From: Flavobacteriaceae bacterium
Lineage (GTDB): Bacteria; Bacteroidota; Bacteroidia; Flavobacteriales; Flavobacteriaceae
Direction of reading: 5' to 3'
NCBI GenBank assembly: GCA_018674025.1
Contig: JABHBC010000025.1
Location: 1 to 6,561 of the forward strand
DNA: 6,561 nucleotides
Part shown: positions 4,731 through 6,561 of the stretch, one piece after another
Numbering within the stretch: position 1 is the stretch's first letter
Layout: each line of letters starts with the position of its first letter
Position numbers and translations under genes: made by a program
Notes under the pieces: model-generated
Told to the model about the DNA's origin: nothing
Database searches by the model: none
What the model saw: only the letters and a program-made list of their open reading frames with translations

Positions 4731-6561
4731 TTATATATCTAGCCAGTAAGTAAGTTTTAAATTGATTGATCTGCTTTTTATTCTCGGCACGAATAAATTA
4801 TCATATCTATCTTCGGTGTAGTAGTTATCACTGTATACCAAAAACAAATCAGATAATGGTGCAAACCTCCATTGTAATCTTGTATTTAGACTAAGGTTTT
4901 CCCTTTGACTACTGTATTGGACTAATGTTGCCCAATATAAGTTTTTTGTAAAGGTATAATCAATCCTTGGTGCAACTAAAAGAATATTTGCATTTGGATA
5001 AGGGTTAGGAAGATTGATTTTATCATAGCTTATTTGTATTGAACTATTAAACCTTGGTTGTACTCTATAAGAGAATCTAAGATCAATAGATTTTATTTTA
5101 CCGTTAAAAAATTCACCAAATGATGGAGTCACAGTGTATGAAAAATCTTCAGAGTATGGCGAACTATAATAAGCTTCAAAATTTGTAAAGCTGTATTCAC
5201 TTCCTATTGGTAATGGAATCCCATTTGTTCTTGTTGGGTCAAAATCTCTGTAAAGATGGGTAAATCTGTTTTTAACTACAGCGCCCATTGTTGAACTATC
5301 ATTTTGGTTTGCACCCCATCTTGCTATAAGAAAACGATCTGAAAGTTCATTATTTAATTCAGGTCTCCAAATAAATACTGGAGTGACTTCTAAACTATGA
5401 GTTTGAATTTTTTTGTTTTCTGGCCAGAATTTGTACTTAAAGTTTGGATTGATTTTTATTATACCAGTCCTTTTTATATATCCTAACTCTGAATTAAAAT
5501 TATCTCCTACATATAACCCACTCATTCTAAAACTAATATTTTTGGTGTTATAATTTGTATTTACTCCAACTGAAATGTCCTTGTCTTTGTACTCTTCTGT
5601 AAAAGATTTATGTATGTAATATTTACCATTCCATTTGTTATCTTTCGAAGCTAAATTATAGTCAATACCTAAAAGTCTATTATAGTCATTTCCATTTTCA
5701 GAAAAATCATAATTTTTAGTTGCTTGTTTATTAATAAATATAAAGCTAATATTAGACCTATTAAATACCTTGTGCTGAAGAGCTATTATTGAGTTATTTG
5801 TTGCAGCAATTTCATTTTCAATGTCTTGTTGAGTTTGCATATTCAGTAAGCCAATTCTAAAATTATTATTTAGCTTTCCGCTAAGTCTCATCCCAAAATC
5901 AATCTCATTTTCGATGCTATTGCCATTAATATCTTTTGCTATACCTATTCTTCTTGAAAAGAATGGATTAGCATCATTTGAGTTTCCAAAACTTGAAAAC
6001 AAATCACTATTTTCAATAAAGAACTGTCTTTTCTCAGGCAAAGTAACCTCATATCTTGTAAGATTGGTTACTTGCTGATCAACTTCAACTTGTGAAAAGT
6101 CTGGGTTTAATGTTAAGTCTAATGTTAGAGAATTATCAATTGTTAATTTTACATCTCCGCCAAAATTTATACTTTCTCCGCTAACTGAATTTTCATAATC
6201 TTTGAAGCTTAAACTATTAACATAAGGAATTATGGATTTTTTTGACTTAGATTTTCCTAAAGGTTTTTCAAAAATCATATCTCCCATAAATGCCAAATTA
6301 AAAAACTCTTGATTTGTAGGTACTTTATGCCAAGAGTTCCAAGCATTATTTTTGGTATCTCTTTGGTAGCTTCCAACTCTCCATCTAGTTTCTCCTTCTG
6401 TATATTTAAATGCCGATAGTGGTATTTTCCATTCTGTTGTATAGTAATTTTGGTATTGTTTAGATTCACATAACCATTTTTTATCCCAGGTCATATCCCA
6501 ATCGGATAATTCGTTACCTCCATTAAACAATAACATTTCTCTTTGAACTCCTATATGATTA
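4731..6561 (-). CDS. DUF5916 outer-membrane protein (N-terminus cut by right edge)
   Basis: The frame stays open to the window end. Bases 6537-6560 translate as NHIGVQRE directly before the Met at 6534-6536, so that Met is internal. The N-HIGVQ pattern matches the end of the CBM9-like domain that starts DUF5916 proteins (usually N-P-x-G-V-Q). About 609 residues are visible and the family is usually some 700-850 long, so roughly 150-200 residues including the signal peptide are missing. Counting from that Met: the rest of the CBM9-like domain runs to about 75 (TEWKIPLSAFKY at 34-45), the family block NPDFSQVEVD (144-153) and LPEKRQFFIENSDLF (166-180) follows, then PFFSRRIG (191-198). After that come many alternating polar/aromatic strands to the end (NLKLTYWLDI), consistent with an outer-membrane beta-barrel. 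Function and cargo are not known. It is the upstream partner of the lipoprotein gene, which begins 2 bases after its TAA. Confidence 0.92.
   Translation of the reverse strand, partial: NHIGVQREMLLFNGGNELSDWDMTWDKKWLCESKQYQNYYTTEWKIPLSAFKYTEGETRWRVGSYQRDTKNNAWNSWHKVPTNQEFFNLAFMGDMIFEKPLGKSKSKKSIIPYVNSLSFKDYENSVSGESINFGGDVKLTIDNSLTLDLTLNPDFSQVEVDQQVTNLTRYEVTLPEKRQFFIENSDLFSSFGNSNDANPFFSRRIGIAKDINGNSIENEIDFGMRLSGKLNNNFRIGLLNMQTQQDIENEIAATNNSIIALQHKVFNRSNISFIFINKQATKNYDFSENGNDYNRLLGIDYNLASKDNKWNGKYYIHKSFTEEYKDKDISVGVNTNYNTKNISFRMSGLYVGDNFNSELGYIKRTGIIKINPNFKYKFWPENKKIQTHSLEVTPVFIWRPELNNELSDRFLIARWGANQNDSSTMGAVVKNRFTHLYRDFDPTRTNGIPLPIGSEYSFTNFEAYYSSPYSEDFSYTVTPSFGEFFNGKIKSIDLRFSYRVQPRFNSSIQISYDKINLPNPYPNANILLVAPRIDYTFTKNLYWATLVQYSSQRENLSLNTRLQWRFAPLSDLFLVYSDNYYTEDRYDNLFVPRIKSRSINLKLTYWLDI

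Noticed and set aside
6275..6469. 64-codon open frame on - inside the DUF5916 gene
   Set aside because: It is a shifted frame of the same strand within a family-matching coding region, and its product resembles nothing.
6534..6536. Met codon as the start of the DUF5916 protein
   Set aside because: The frame remains open to the window edge and the upstream residues NHIGVQRE match the family's CBM9-like domain, so the true start is outside the window.

Overview
The window looks like a chromosomal core-gene region of an AT-rich member of the Bacteroidota, most likely a flavobacterium and possibly a streamlined marine one. I judge this from very low G+C (roughly 30% by eye), AT-rich leaders without Shine-Dalgarno sequences, an rpoC-DUF3467 pair, and families typical of that phylum (DUF3467, DUF4369 lipoprotein, DUF5916 outer-membrane protein). 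No RNA gene, mobile element, CRISPR array or clear long repeat was found. Genes are packed with gaps of only 1 to about 110 bases.

Layout. (1) At the left edge, on +, is the C-terminal end of RNA polymerase beta' (rpoC), followed 12 bases later by a small DUF3467 protein, presumably in the same operon. (2) Convergent with it, 3 bases away, is peptide chain release factor 3 (prfC) on the - strand. (3) A 110-base AT-rich divergent spacer separates prfC from a tight + strand operon of type I isopentenyl-diphosphate isomerase (idi), a 6-pyruvoyl/6-carboxy-tetrahydropterin synthase family enzyme, and a stand-alone type II phosphomannose-isomerase-like cupin. The gaps in this operon are 1 base and a 1-base overlap. 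(4) After a 71-base spacer comes a small helical protein of unknown function (88 aa, +). (5) Convergent with that, 1 base away, is a leftward pair: a DUF5916 outer-membrane barrel protein, cut by the right edge, and directly downstream of it a DUF4369 lipoprotein, 2 bases apart.

Functionally the left half is information processing (transcription, translation termination/recycling) and the middle is small-molecule metabolism (isoprenoid precursors, pterin, probably sugar phosphate). The right end is cell envelope, with an outer-membrane barrel and a lipoprotein made from one transcript. Nothing here is an obviously new system. The best leads are the pterin enzyme, whose active-site motif is of the eukaryote-like PTPS-II type rather than QueD, the envelope pair in which the DUF4369 lipoprotein stops where a thioredoxin domain usually begins, and the two small conserved-looking proteins of unknown role (DUF3467 and the 88-aa protein).
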